Positions 9,213 through 18,334 of a stretch of 64,000 nucleotides of DNA are shown here, one piece after another. The notes below the pieces were generated by a model, which ran no database searches, was not told the origin of the DNA, and was given only the letters and a program-made list of their open reading frames with translations. The stretch spans positions 248,001 through 312,000 of the forward strand of contig NZ_CP132339.1 of NCBI RefSeq assembly GCF_030944405.1, given 5' to 3'. Source of the stretch: Janthinobacterium sp. J1-1. Lineage in GTDB: Bacteria > Pseudomonadota > Gammaproteobacteria > Burkholderiales > Burkholderiaceae_D. The position numbers were made by a program, and so were the translations under genes. Position 1 is the first letter of the stretch; each line of letters begins with the position of its first letter.

Positions 9213-10445
9213 ATGGAATTGACGGACAAGCTGGAAATCCTGGCCGATGCGGCCAAGTACGACGCGTCCTGCGCCAGCAGCGGTGCGCCCAAGCGCCACT
9301 CGATCGGCAAGGACGGCTTTGGCGCCACCTCGGGCATGGGCATCTGCCACAGCTATACGCCGGACGGGCGCTGCGTGTCGCTGCTGAAGATCCTGTTGAC
9401 CAATTACTGCCTGTACGACTGCCAGTACTGCGTCAACCGCCGCACCTCGAACGTGCCGCGCGCCCGCTTCACGGTGGCCGAAGTGGTGAAACTGACGGCC
9501 GACTTTTACCTGCGCAACTACATCGACGGCCTGTTCCTCAGTTCCGGCATCATCCAGTCGGCCGACTACACGATGGAGCAGCTGGTGCAGGTGGCGCGCG
9601 AGCTGCGCGAGGTGCACCAGTTCCGCGGCTATATCCACCTGAAAACCATCCCCGACGCCGACCCGGCCCTGATCGAACAGGCGGGCCGCTATGCCGACCG
9701 CCTCAGCGTCAATATCGAACTGCCGACCCAGGACAGCGTGCAGAAGCTGGCGCCCGAAAAAAGCGTGCACACCATCAAGCTGGCGATGGGCTCGATCCGC
9801 CGCAAGCTCGATGAAAAAGCCGAGGAACCGAAGTCACCCCGTTTCGCGCCGGCCGGCCAGAGCACGCAGATGATCGTCGGCGCCGACGCCAGCGACGACC
9901 AGCAGATCCTCAACACGGCCGAGACCCTGTACGGCAGCTATAAACTCAAGCGCGTGTATTACTCGGCCTTCAGTCCGATTCCCGACAGCCCGAAAAGCGT
10001 GCCGCTGGCGCCGCCGCCGATGCTGCGCGAACACAGGTTATATCAAGCCGACTTTTTGCTGCGCAGCTACGGCTTCCAGGCCAGCGAACTGCTGCCCGCC
10101 AGCGGTGGCAACCTGGCGCTCGATATCGACCCGAAACTGGCCTGGGCGCTGGCGCACCGCGAGCATTTTCCGATGGACCTGAACCGCGCCGCGCTGCACA
10201 TGATCGCGCGCGTGCCTGGCATCGGCCTGCGCAACGCGCAGCGCATCGTCGATCTGCGCCGCCTGCGCCAGGTGCGCTACGCCGACCTGTCGCGCCTGCG
10301 CTGCAGCATGAAAAAGATCTCTCCCTTTATCATCACGGCCGACTACTTTCCCGCGCGCGACACCACCACCTCCGAAAACCTGCGCCGCGCCATGACGGAA
10401 GCGCCGCAGCAGATGAACTTGTGGCCGGAGCTGCAGGCGGCATGA
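9213..10445 (+). CDS. Radical SAM/helix-hairpin-helix protein, putative DNA modification or repair enzyme
   Basis: The 410-residue product has the radical SAM cluster motif C66-x3-C70-x2-C73 (CLYDCQYC) that binds the 4Fe-4S/SAM cofactor, then a TIM-barrel-like middle part, and a C-terminal helix-hairpin-helix region (MIARVPGIGLRNAQRIVDLR) typical of DNA-binding repair proteins. This matches the TIGR03916 family of putative DNA modification/repair radical SAM proteins; the substrate is not known. The ATG at 9213 is chosen because GAGG lies 7-10 bp upstream and the LexA box ends at 9200. Its stop overlaps the start of the UdgX fusion gene (ATGA), so the two are translated together and are probably induced by DNA damage. 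Confidence 0.9.
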   Translation: MELTDKLEILADAAKYDASCASSGAPKRHSIGKDGFGATSGMGICHSYTPDGRCVSLLKILLTNYCLYDCQYCVNRRTSNVPRARFTVAEVVKLTADFYLRNYIDGLFLSSGIIQSADYTMEQLVQVARELREVHQFRGYIHLKTIPDADPALIEQAGRYADRLSVNIELPTQDSVQKLAPEKSVHTIKLAMGSIRRKLDEKAEEPKSPRFAPAGQSTQMIVGADASDDQQILNTAETLYGSYKLKRVYYSAFSPIPDSPKSVPLAPPPMLREHRLYQADFLLRSYGFQASELLPASGGNLALDIDPKLAWALAHREHFPMDLNRAALHMIARVPGIGLRNAQRIVDLRRLRQVRYADLSRLRCSMKKISPFIITADYFPARDTTTSENLRRAMTEAPQQMNLWPELQAA

Positions 10446-11890
10446 ACCAGGTCGTGCGGCTGGCGCAGTCGTTCGGCGAGTGGCGTGCTGCAGCGCGGGA
10501 GCTGATCGCGCTTGGCGTGGCGCCAGTCCATATCGCCTGGCAATCGCAGCCCGGCGACGGCGACCTGTTTTCGTCAACACCGGACGCAACCGATACCAGC
10601 GCGCCGCCGCTGCGCCTGCCGCGATCCCTGGTGGAACTGCTGGAAAGCGCCGCCTGCTTCAATGTGCAGGATCGCTGGGCGTTTTTATATCAGGTGCTGT
10701 GGCGCTGGCAGCAGGGCCAGCACGATGTGATCTCGCCGGCCGATGCGGATGGCGCGCGCTTGCACGGCATGGCCAAGGCCGTGCGCCGCGAAGAGCACGA
10801 CATGCACGCCTATGTGCGTTTCCGCGAGCGCGAAGAAGCGCAGGGTGCGCCGCGTTTCGTGGCCTGGTTCGAGCCCGTGCACGACGTGCTGCCGCAAGTG
10901 GCGCGCCACTTCGCGCGCCGCATGGGCCCCATCAGCTGGATGATCGCCACGCCGACCGCCACCATGCTGTGGGACGGCACAACCCTGCACGCCGGCCCGG
11001 CCCTGATGCGCGGCGCGGCCGAGCGCGGCCCGGCCGATATCGACGACGCCGGCGAAGCGCTGTGGCTGACCTACTACCGCAGCATCTTCAACCCCGCGCG
11101 CCTGAATGCCGACCTGCTGCGCAGCCATATCCCCTCGCGCTTCTGGAAAAATCTGCCGGAAGGCGCCATCGTGCCCGCCATGGTCAGCAGCGCCGCCAAC
11201 GGCGAGCGCCGCACGGGCCAGACCGCCACCGTCGGCCAGCGCAGCGGCGCAGCGATGATCCCGATCTCCGCCGAACGCGCCCAGCCCGCGCGCGAACTGC
11301 CCACCACGCTGGACCAGTGCCGCCGCTGCGAACTGTGGAAAAGCGCCACCCAGGCCGTGCCCGGCGTCGGTCCCGCGCAAGCGGCCATCATGCTGGTCGG
11401 CGAACAACCGGGCGACCAGGAAGACCTGGCCGGCTTGCCGTTTGTCGGCCCGGCCGGCGCGGTGCTGGAGCGCGCCATGCTGGAGGCGGGCGTGGCGCGC
11501 GACAGCATTTATCTGACCAACGCCGTCAAGCATTTCAAATGGGAACCACGCGGCAAGCGCCGCCTGCACAAGACGCCAGCACAACGCGAAATCGCCGCCT
11601 GCCATGACTGGCTGGAACAGGAACTGGCCAGTGTAAAACCGCAAGTGATCGTGGCGCTGGGCAGCACGGCCTTGAAGTCGATATTGCAGGATGGCTCGGC
11701 CACCATGACGCCGCTGATCGGCACGCCGATTCAGCATGACGGCCGCTGGGTGGTGACCGTGTATCACCCGTCGTATGTGCTGCGGGCGCCGGATGAGGAG
11801 GCCAGGGGGCAGGCGTATCGGGTGATTGTCGAAGGGCTGCGGCAGGCATTGCGGCTGATCGACGGCAAAGGGCCGGTCGCTCCCGCTTGA
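10442..11890 (+). CDS. udgX: DUF4130-UdgX fusion, uracil-DNA-binding/crosslinking protein
   Basis: Two-part protein of 482 residues. The N-terminal ~250 residues match the DUF4130 (TIGR03915) family of unknown role in DNA metabolism. The C-terminal half is a family 4-like uracil-DNA glycosylase of the UdgX type: GEQPGDQE (320-327), LPFVGPAG, TNAVKHFKWEPRGKRRLHK and the HPS motif (YHPSYVLR). H376 in KRRLH corresponds to the histidine through which mycobacterial UdgX forms a covalent bond with the abasic site after uracil excision. A four-cysteine-like pattern (CRRCELW and others) suits the family's Fe-S cluster. Coupled to the radical SAM gene by a 4-bp overlap, under the LexA box at 9181. Confidence 0.9.
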   Translation: MNQVVRLAQSFGEWRAAARELIALGVAPVHIAWQSQPGDGDLFSSTPDATDTSAPPLRLPRSLVELLESAACFNVQDRWAFLYQVLWRWQQGQHDVISPADADGARLHGMAKAVRREEHDMHAYVRFREREEAQGAPRFVAWFEPVHDVLPQVARHFARRMGPISWMIATPTATMLWDGTTLHAGPALMRGAAERGPADIDDAGEALWLTYYRSIFNPARLNADLLRSHIPSRFWKNLPEGAIVPAMVSSAANGERRTGQTATVGQRSGAAMIPISAERAQPARELPTTLDQCRRCELWKSATQAVPGVGPAQAAIMLVGEQPGDQEDLAGLPFVGPAGAVLERAMLEAGVARDSIYLTNAVKHFKWEPRGKRRLHKTPAQREIAACHDWLEQELASVKPQVIVALGSTALKSILQDGSATMTPLIGTPIQHDGRWVVTVYHPSYVLRAPDEEARGQAYRVIVEGLRQALRLIDGKGPVAPA

Positions 11891-12010
11891 ACAACAAATT
11901 TGTATTGACATTATTATTGATGATGATAGCGTTCATTGAGAGCGGTGACAAAACCTGCGCTCTCAAACAGCGCCTGCTGCGGGAGTTGCTGACCGGAAGG
12001 ATCGCCTGGC

Positions 12011-13384
12011 ATGAAAGAATCCCAGAACATCGAATGGAAGCAGTCCTGGCGGGATGACTACCTGCGATGGATCTGCGGCTTCGCCAATGCAGAGGGTGGT
12101 ACGCTGGAGATCGGCAAGAACGACAGCGGCAAGGTGGTGGGGGTCGACAACGCGGCCAAGCTGCTGGTGGACATCCCCAACAAGGTACGCGATATTCTGG
12201 GTATTGTGGTGGCGGTCAATTTGCACACGCAGGCCGGGCGAGACTGGCTGGAGATCGTGGTCGAGGCCTACCCGAGTCCAATCAGCTACAAGGGTGAATA
12301 CCACGTGCGCAGCGGCAGTACCAAGCAGGAGTTGCGTGGCGCGGCACTCGATCGTTTTCTTCTGCGCAAACTAGGCAGACATTGGGATGGCGTACCAGTG
12401 CCGCATGTGGCGATGACCGATCTGGCGCCACGCGCCATGCTGGCGTTTCGCAAGCTGGCGGCGAGAAGCGGCCGCCTGAGCGCGGAGGCATTGGTCTAGG
12501 ATGATGCCGCGCTGCTTGACAAGCTGCACCTGACCGAAGGGCAGTATCTCAAGCGGGCGGCGACCTTGCTGTTTCATGCCGATCCCGAGAAGTTCACCAC
12601 CGGTGCCTGCGTGAAGATCGGTTTCTTCCGTACCGACTCCGACTTGCTTTACCAGGATGTGATCGAGGGCGATCTGTTCACGCAGGTGGAAAAAACGCTC
12701 GAGCTGCTGCAGACCAAATACCTTCGCGCCGGAATTTCCTACCAAGGCGCGCAACGCATGGAGCGCTTGCCGGTGCCTGAGGCAGCCTTGCGCGAGGCCG
12801 TGATCAATGCCATTGCGCACAAGGACTATGGCGCCGCGATTCCGACGCAGATCAGCGTGTACGATCACAAGCTGATCATCTGGAACGCCGGCCAGTTGCC
12901 GCCTGACTGGTCGCTGACGCGCCTGATAAGCAAGCACTCGTCGCAGCCCGCCAACCCGGACATTGCCCGCACCTTGTTCCTGGCCGGCTTGATCGAATCG
13001 TGGGGCCGTGGCATCGACCTGATTCGCCGGGCATGTGTGGCCGAGGCCAGTCCGGTACCGAGATTCGATTGTGACAGCGCGGCATTCTGGGTGGAGTTTC
13101 CGTTTCCTTTGCTTGCATCGACAAATGCATCGCCGGTGTACGGCGTCGGTGAAAAAACGCCGGTTAAAACGCCGGTTAAAACGCCAGTTAAAACGCCGGT
13201 TAAAACATCAGAAGCAATCCTGCAATATCTTGCGGCTAACCCGGACATGACGCTGGCCGAAGTGGCGGCCCGGATCGGCAAATCGCTCAGTGCGGTCCAG
13301 CGGGCCAGCGCAAAGCTCGTCAAGGATGGCAAGCTGAAATATATTGGCCCTCAGAAGGGCGGCCATTGGGAAGTGCCGACATGA
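12011..13384 (+). pseudogene. AlbA/Schlafen-type ATP-binding regulator, interrupted by in-frame TAG at 12497
   Basis: One continuous frame of about 457 codons broken by a single amber codon at 12497-12499. Codons 1-162 encode an AlbA_2/Schlafen AAA_4 domain (IEWKQSWRDDYLRWICGFAN, GGTLEIG); after the stop the frame continues without a shift into DDAALLDKLHL, an HATPase_c_4-like domain (REAVINAIAHKDY, IWNAGQLP, GRGIDLI), a KTPV-repeat linker and a C-terminal winged helix. The start at 12011 has GGAAGG upstream. Either a recent nonsense mutation, a sequencing error, or amber readthrough; no other damage is seen. Homologues are annotated as RecG-like or DNA-binding ATPases, with no firm function. 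A fragment could start again at 12566, but the first domain would be lost. Confidence 0.82.
13154..13201 (+). repeat. Four 12-bp tandem repeats encoding KTPV linker
   Basis: Four head-to-tail copies of AAAACGCCGGTT (third copy has one change, G to A) at 13154, 13166, 13178 and 13190, followed by a partial copy. They encode repeated Lys-Thr-Pro-Val between the ATPase-like and winged-helix parts of the broken gene. Proteins of this family often carry such KTPV stretches of variable number, which suggests slippage-driven length variation. Confidence 0.9.
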
Positions 13385-13414
13385 CATCACGCACTCACTT
13401 CGCAGCGCCTTTCT

Positions 13415-14428
13415 TTACAAGGTAGACACCGGCACTTCTTTCTCCTCATCCCTGCGCGCATACCGCTGCGCAATCACCGCGCACACCATCAGCTGGATCT
13501 GGTGGAACAGCATCAGCGGCAGGATCACCATGCCCAGCGAGCGGGTGGAAAACAGTACCTTGGCCATCGGCACGCCGCTGGCCAGGCTTTTCTTGGAGCC
13601 GCAAAAGACGATGGCGATTTCGTCTTCCTTGGAAAAGCCCAGGCGGCGACTGACAAAGGTGGAAATGCCCAGCACCAGCGCCAGCAGCAGCAGGCTGATC
13701 AGGCCCAGGGCCACCAGGGTTTCGACCGACAGGGTGTGCCAGATGCCTTCATTGACCGCTTCGCTGAAGGCCGTGTAGACCACCAGCAAAATCGAGCCCT
13801 GGTCGACGTATTTCAGGGTGGCCTTGTGGCGGTCGACCCAGCGGCCGATCCAGCGGCGCAGGAACTGGCCGGCCAGGAAGGGCAGCAGCAGCTGCATCAC
13901 GATCGACAGCACGGCGTCGACGGACGATTTGCTTTCCGCGCCTTTCGCCACCAGCAGGCCCACCAGGATGGGCGCCAGGAAAATGCCGATAAAGTTCGAG
14001 GCCGAAGCGCTGCAGATGGCGGCGGGAACGTTGCCGCGCGCCATGGCCGTCATGGCGATCGAGGACTGCACGGTGGACGGCAAGGCGCACAGGAACAGAA
14101 TGCCCATGTACAGGTCGGGCGTGAGGAAAGTCAGGGCCAGCGGACGCAGCGCCAGGCCCAGCAGGGGGAACATGACAAAGGTACTGGCCAGCACCAGCAG
14201 GTGCAAGCGCCAGTGCAGGGCGCCGGCCACCACCGCTTCGCGCGACAGCTTGGCGCCGTGCAGGAAAAACAGCAGGCCGATGGCGACCGTGGTGACATGG
14301 CCGAACACCACGGCAGTGGTGCCCGAACACGGCAGGAAGCTTGCCAGCGCGACGGTCACCAGCAGGGCGATCGTGAAGTTATCGGGTTTCAGATTGCGCA
14401 GCAGGGCGCCGGGAGAGAAAGAAGACAT
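13415..14428 (-). CDS. SBF-like/bile acid:sodium symporter family transporter
   Basis: Integral membrane protein of 337 residues with about ten hydrophobic helices, matching the SBF-like (PF13593, YfeH-type) branch of the BASS superfamily. Family hallmarks include LFFLHGAKLSREA, LPSTVQSSIAMTAMARGN and FCGSKKSLASGVP. Substrate is unknown; the name symporter is by family only. The gene stands alone on the minus strand, between the broken ATPase gene and the rhamnose isomerase gene. No N-terminal signal beyond the first helix. Length is typical. Confidence 0.88.
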   Translation of the reverse strand: MSSFSPGALLRNLKPDNFTIALLVTVALASFLPCSGTTAVVFGHVTTVAIGLLFFLHGAKLSREAVVAGALHWRLHLLVLASTFVMFPLLGLALRPLALTFLTPDLYMGILFLCALPSTVQSSIAMTAMARGNVPAAICSASASNFIGIFLAPILVGLLVAKGAESKSSVDAVLSIVMQLLLPFLAGQFLRRWIGRWVDRHKATLKYVDQGSILLVVYTAFSEAVNEGIWHTLSVETLVALGLISLLLLALVLGISTFVSRRLGFSKEDEIAIVFCGSKKSLASGVPMAKVLFSTRSLGMVILPLMLFHQIQLMVCAVIAQRYARRDEEKEVPVSTL

Positions 14429-14487
14429 GCGTAGGCCTGGTTGCGGCGCACCCTTGCGCCAGTGCCAGGCATTCTACCTGCTTGCCT

Positions 14488-14516
14488 GGCGGCATGCCTT
14501 TAAACTGCATGCCGCC
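14488..14516 (-). terminator. Hairpin downstream of rhaD-rhaI
   Basis: Perfect 10-bp stem GGCGGCATGC / GCATGCCGCC with a 9-base loop, placed 14 bp after the rhaI stop on the minus strand. There is no T-run after the stem in the direction of rhaI, so it may be a weak terminator or an mRNA-stabilising structure rather than a classical intrinsic terminator. Confidence 0.5.
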
Positions 14517-14529
14517 TTGACTATTTCAC

Positions 14530-15825
14530 TTAGACAATACCGCTGCTGCTCGCTCCGGCTTTGGGAGGGCGCGCCACGCCGCGCGCTTCGCGGTAGCCGC
14601 TGCTGCGGTAGCAGGCGACCGGATCGATGGCCGCGCCCGAACGCAGGCGCGCCATGGCCAGGATGGCGCTGACATCGGTGCGGAAGGCCTGTTTCAAGGC
14701 TTGCGCCGAGGCATGCACGTCATTGCTTTCCTGCAGCTGGCGCAGGCCGGCGCGGTCGACCAGCGCGGACTGGATAAAGGCGCGCTGGACTTCCACGGCG
14801 CTGCTCATCAGGCTTTCGATCGGGTCGGTCACATTGTGCGACTGGTCCAGCATATAGGCTGGGTTGAAGGTGCTGCCTTCGCGCTCGGCCGCATCGGCCA
14901 GTTCGTTGAAGACCAGGAACAGCTGGAACGGATTGATGCTGCCCGAATCGAGGTCGTCGTCGCCGTATTTGCTGTCGTTGAAATGGAAGCCGCCCAGTTT
15001 GCCGAACTGCGCCAGGCGCGCGACGATCATTTCGATGTTGGTGTTCGGCGCATGGTGGCCCAGGTCGACCAGGCATTTGGCTTTCGGTCCCAGGGTGGTG
15101 GCGCAGGCAAAGCTGGTGCCCCAGTCGGCGATCGTGGTGGCGTAGAAGGCCGGCTCGAACAGCTTGTGCTCGATGAAAATATTCCAGTCGGCGGGCAGGG
15201 CGCCGTAGATGTCGCGCATGCTGTCCAAGTAGCGCTCCAGCGCGCCGCGCAGGTTATGCTGGCCGGGGAAGTTGGCGCCGTCACCGACCCACACCGTCAG
15301 CGCTTTCGAACCGAGTGCACGGCCCAGTTCGATGCACTCGATATTGTGCTCGACCGCCTGCGCGCGCACTGCCGCGCTTTGCGAGGTCAGGCTGCCGTGC
15401 TTGTAGGTATGCGCCTGGCCCAGTTGGTCTTGAAACGTGTTCGAGTTGACGGCGTCAAAGCCCAGGCCGTAGCCTTCGGCGACTTCGCGCAACGCGGCCG
15501 TGTCACTGACCTTGTCCCATGGAAAATGCGGCGAGACGGCCGGCGTGGCTTGCGTCAGCTGGTTGATGACGGCGCAGTCTTCCAGCTTTTCAAAGATATT
15601 GCGCGGCTCGCCCACGCCCGGGAAGCGGGCAAAGCGCGTGCCGCCGGTGCCGGCGCCCCAGGTGGGCACGGCCACGGCAAAGGTCTGCGCCAGCGCCGTC
15701 AGTTTTTCAATGTCCTGGCCGCGCCGCTCCAGCACGCCGGCCAGCGCCGCATAGTCGGCGTCGAGGTTGGATTGCAGTTTGGCATTGTGTTCGGCCACCA
15801 GGCCTTCGTTGATCATGGTGTTCAT
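14530..15825 (-). CDS. rhaI: L-rhamnose isomerase (RhaI type)
   Basis: Converts L-rhamnose to L-rhamnulose. The 431-residue product belongs to the RhaI group (TIGR02635-like, xylose-isomerase fold) rather than E. coli RhaA. Metal ligands are visible as E in FIEHKLFEP, D and H in CLVDLGHHAPNTN and the acidic HFNDSKYGDDD segment. GGAG lies 8 bp before the ATG at 15825. It follows rhaD by about 70 bp in the same direction, so both are probably one transcript, divergent from rhaR and the uptake genes. Confidence 0.93.
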   Translation of the reverse strand: MNTMINEGLVAEHNAKLQSNLDADYAALAGVLERRGQDIEKLTALAQTFAVAVPTWGAGTGGTRFARFPGVGEPRNIFEKLEDCAVINQLTQATPAVSPHFPWDKVSDTAALREVAEGYGLGFDAVNSNTFQDQLGQAHTYKHGSLTSQSAAVRAQAVEHNIECIELGRALGSKALTVWVGDGANFPGQHNLRGALERYLDSMRDIYGALPADWNIFIEHKLFEPAFYATTIADWGTSFACATTLGPKAKCLVDLGHHAPNTNIEMIVARLAQFGKLGGFHFNDSKYGDDDLDSGSINPFQLFLVFNELADAAEREGSTFNPAYMLDQSHNVTDPIESLMSSAVEVQRAFIQSALVDRAGLRQLQESNDVHASAQALKQAFRTDVSAILAMARLRSGAAIDPVACYRSSGYREARGVARPPKAGASSSGIV

Positions 15826-15894
15826 GGTTTGTCTCCTTGTGCGCAGCGCGGCGCGTCGGCCGGCTGCTTTTTTATAGGACTTGATTATCGCGGA

Positions 15895-18003
15895 TTATCG
15901 GGTAAACGCGGCCGCATTGCCGGCGTCCACATTGATGATATTGCCGGTGCTCTTGGCGGCTTTTTCGCTGGACAGGAAATACACGGCTTCGGCGATGTCT
16001 TCCGGCAGCACGCTGCGTTTGAGCATGCTGCGCTGGCGATAGAATTCCTCGATATCGTCCGAATCGATCTTGTTCGACGCGGCCCGCTCTTCCTTCCACT
16101 TGCCGTCCCAGATGCGCGAACCGCGGATCACGGCGTCGGGATTGACCACATTGACGCGGATGCCATGCGGCGCGCCTTCCAGGGCCAGGCAGCGCGCCAG
16201 GTGGATCTCGGCCGCCTTGGCGGTGCAATAGGCCGAGGCGCCACCGGAGGCCACCAGGCCGTTCTTGCTGGCCACATATACCATGCTGCCGCCCAGTTGC
16301 TGCTGCTTCATGATGCGGAAGGCGGCGCGGCTGACGAGGAAGTAGCCGGTGACCAGAATCGACTGGTTGCGCTCCCACATTTCCAGGGTCGTGTCTTCCA
16401 CCGGCGCGGACGAGGCGATGCCCGCGTTCGACACCAGCAGGTCGACGCCGCCAAAGCGCAGCGCGGTGGCGTTCAGGATGGATTCCACCTCCTGCTCACC
16501 CGTGATATTGGCGCGCACGGTGGCGATATTGTCGCGGCCAGCTACCTTGAGCAGGTTCTGCTCGGCTTCTTCCAGGGCGCCGCCATCGATATCGGTCAGC
16601 ATCACGCACGCGCCTTCCTGCAGCAGCTGGCGGGCCACGGCCTGGCCGATGCCGCCGCCGCCGCCCGTCACCAGGGCGATACGGCCGGCCAGGCTTTTCG
16701 GTTTCGGCATGCGCTGCAGCTTGGCTTCTTCCAGCAGCCAGTATTCGATATCGAACGCTTCCTGTTCCGGCAGGCCCACATAGGTGTCGACGCCATTGGC
16801 GCCGCGCATCACGTTGATCGCATTGACATAGAACTCGCCGGCGATGCGCGCCGTCGCCTTGTCCTTGGCGAACGACAGCATGCCCACGCCGGGGATCAGA
16901 TAGATGATGGGGTTCGCGTCGCGCACGGCCGGGCTGTTGTCGTGCTTGCAGCGCGTGTAGTAGGCGATATAGTCCTCGCGGTAGGCGGCCAGCGCCTCGT
17001 CCAGGCCCGCCACCAAGCGATCAAAATCGGGGCTGGCGGGATCAAAATCGATCACGAACGGGCGGATCTTGGTGCGCAAAAAGTGATCGGGGCAGGAGGT
17101 GCCGAGCGCGGCCAGCGGCAGCAAGTCATTGCTGCAGACAAAATCGAGCACATTGGCGCTGTCGTCGAAGTGGCCGAGCTTGTATTCGTCCTGGCTGATC
17201 TTGCCGCGCAGCAGTGGCATCAGGCGCTGCGCCAGCGCGGCGCGTTCTTCCGACGGCAGCGGTGCGACCTTGGCGCCGCCGAATGCCGGTTGTTTGGTGT
17301 TCGCCGCCAGCCAGTCTTCGGCGCGCTTGATGATGGCCAGGGTCACTTCATAGCAGGACTTGGCCGTGTCGCCCCAGGTAAACAGGCCGTGGCCTTCGAG
17401 GATAATGCCTTTCAGGTTCGGCTGCGCCTGCGACACGGCTTCCAGTTTCAGGCCCAGGTCGTAGCCGGGGCGCTGCCATGGCAGCCAGCCCAGTTCGCCT
17501 TCGAAGATCTTTTGCGTGAGCGCGCGGCTGTTGGCGCAGGCGGCGATCGCGATCACCGCGTCGGGGTGCATATGGTCGACATGCTTGCGCGCGATATACG
17601 CGTGCAGCGGGGTATCGATGCTGGCCGCGCGCGGGTTCAGGTTGAAGGTGCAGTGCGGCAGATAGGCCACCATCTCGTCTTCCAGCGCCAGGCCCCGGTA
17701 ACGGCCTTTCAATGCGTTCAGCTTGTCCATGTACAGGGTGGAAAAGCCGTCGAGCTTGATGCTGCCCAGGTCGCCGCCGGAACCTTTCACCCACAGCACT
17801 TCGGCTTCGGTACCCGTCAGCGGGTCGGTCATGGTGATCTTGGCCGAGGTATTGCCGCCGCCAAAGTTGGTGATGCGCATGTCCGAACCGAGCAGGTTCG
17901 AGCGGTACAGCAGCAGTTCCGGTTCGCTCAAGGTTGCGGCGTGCGCGTCGTCCCACAGCGAAGCCATGGGCGCGGGCGATTTGGTGTCCATCGTGGCGGT
18001 CAT
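15895..18003 (-). CDS. rhaD: Bifunctional rhamnulose-1-phosphate aldolase/short-chain dehydrogenase
   Basis: Fusion enzyme of 702 residues. The N-terminal part (about 25-270) is a class II aldolase that splits rhamnulose-1-phosphate into dihydroxyacetone phosphate and L-lactaldehyde; metal-binding histidines are seen in HAYIARKHVDHMHPD and LEGHGLFTWG. The C-terminal part (about 440-700) is a short-chain dehydrogenase with TGGGGGIG and the catalytic YCTAK, expected to oxidise L-lactaldehyde. This architecture (TIGR02632) is the one found in rhizobial rha loci. First gene of the minus-strand rhaD-rhaI unit. A GAGAC sequence lies close to the ATG at 18003. Confidence 0.93.
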   Translation of the reverse strand: MTATMDTKSPAPMASLWDDAHAATLSEPELLLYRSNLLGSDMRITNFGGGNTSAKITMTDPLTGTEAEVLWVKGSGGDLGSIKLDGFSTLYMDKLNALKGRYRGLALEDEMVAYLPHCTFNLNPRAASIDTPLHAYIARKHVDHMHPDAVIAIAACANSRALTQKIFEGELGWLPWQRPGYDLGLKLEAVSQAQPNLKGIILEGHGLFTWGDTAKSCYEVTLAIIKRAEDWLAANTKQPAFGGAKVAPLPSEERAALAQRLMPLLRGKISQDEYKLGHFDDSANVLDFVCSNDLLPLAALGTSCPDHFLRTKIRPFVIDFDPASPDFDRLVAGLDEALAAYREDYIAYYTRCKHDNSPAVRDANPIIYLIPGVGMLSFAKDKATARIAGEFYVNAINVMRGANGVDTYVGLPEQEAFDIEYWLLEEAKLQRMPKPKSLAGRIALVTGGGGGIGQAVARQLLQEGACVMLTDIDGGALEEAEQNLLKVAGRDNIATVRANITGEQEVESILNATALRFGGVDLLVSNAGIASSAPVEDTTLEMWERNQSILVTGYFLVSRAAFRIMKQQQLGGSMVYVASKNGLVASGGASAYCTAKAAEIHLARCLALEGAPHGIRVNVVNPDAVIRGSRIWDGKWKEERAASNKIDSDDIEEFYRQRSMLKRSVLPEDIAEAVYFLSSEKAAKSTGNIINVDAGNAAAFTR

Positions 18004-18334
18004 ACAGTGTCTCCATTATTGGTTATGTGTGCCCATTGCCATGGCCGCATCTGTGTGCGGAACGCCATGACGGCAGCAGCGCTCAGTAGAAATCAGTGGC
18101 CTGGTCATGTCAATCAACAAGCAATCAAAACGGTGAGAGAAACGCAAATAATCATCATGTTGATCGGAACCCCGATCACCCATTTGCGCGATCGCCAAAT
18201 AATCACCATGTTGATTGATTGATTGTTGACATGGACTGCTCAACTGCTTAGGCTGGCTCACCGATAAAGAAGTCGTCCCTGGCCTTTGCGCACCGCGCCG
18301 CAGCCGCCAAGGAGATGACTCAAGAGGAGACAAC
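18004..18334. promoter_or_regulatory. Divergent rha control region
   Basis: This 331-bp gap separates rhaD (minus) from rhaR (plus) and has no gene. It holds repeated variants of a TTGAT-rich motif: 18106-18121 (CATGTCAATCAACAAG), two direct repeats at 18145-18164 and 18196-18215, and a near-palindrome 18207-18233 that begins CATGTTGATTGA and ends TTGTTGACATG. These are likely operators for the DeoR-type RhaR encoded next to them and could control both transcripts. Confidence 0.7.
18145..18215 (+). repeat. Pair of 20-bp direct repeats, candidate RhaR operators
   Basis: CAAATAATCATCATGTTGAT (18145-18164) and CAAATAATCACCATGTTGAT (18196-18215) agree in 19 of 20 bases. Start-to-start spacing is 51 bp, close to five helical turns, which would place two bound regulators on one DNA face. 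DeoR-family repressors commonly bind repeated sites of this sort. Confidence 0.7.

Noticed and set aside
11905..11930. Promoter with TTGACA before the AlbA-type gene
   Set aside because: TTGACA at 11905-11910 is good, but no convincing -10 hexamer lies 16-18 bp further on.
13154..13201. Short tandem repeats as a CRISPR array
   Set aside because: Units are 12 bp, contiguous and in frame with a protein; there are no spacers and no cas genes.
14701..18222. Open frame of 1173 codons on the plus strand
   Set aside because: It runs antisense over rhaI and rhaD. High GC and codon bias leave the opposite frame open; its translation has no recognisable domain and is full of Gly, Ala, Arg, His and Gln runs.
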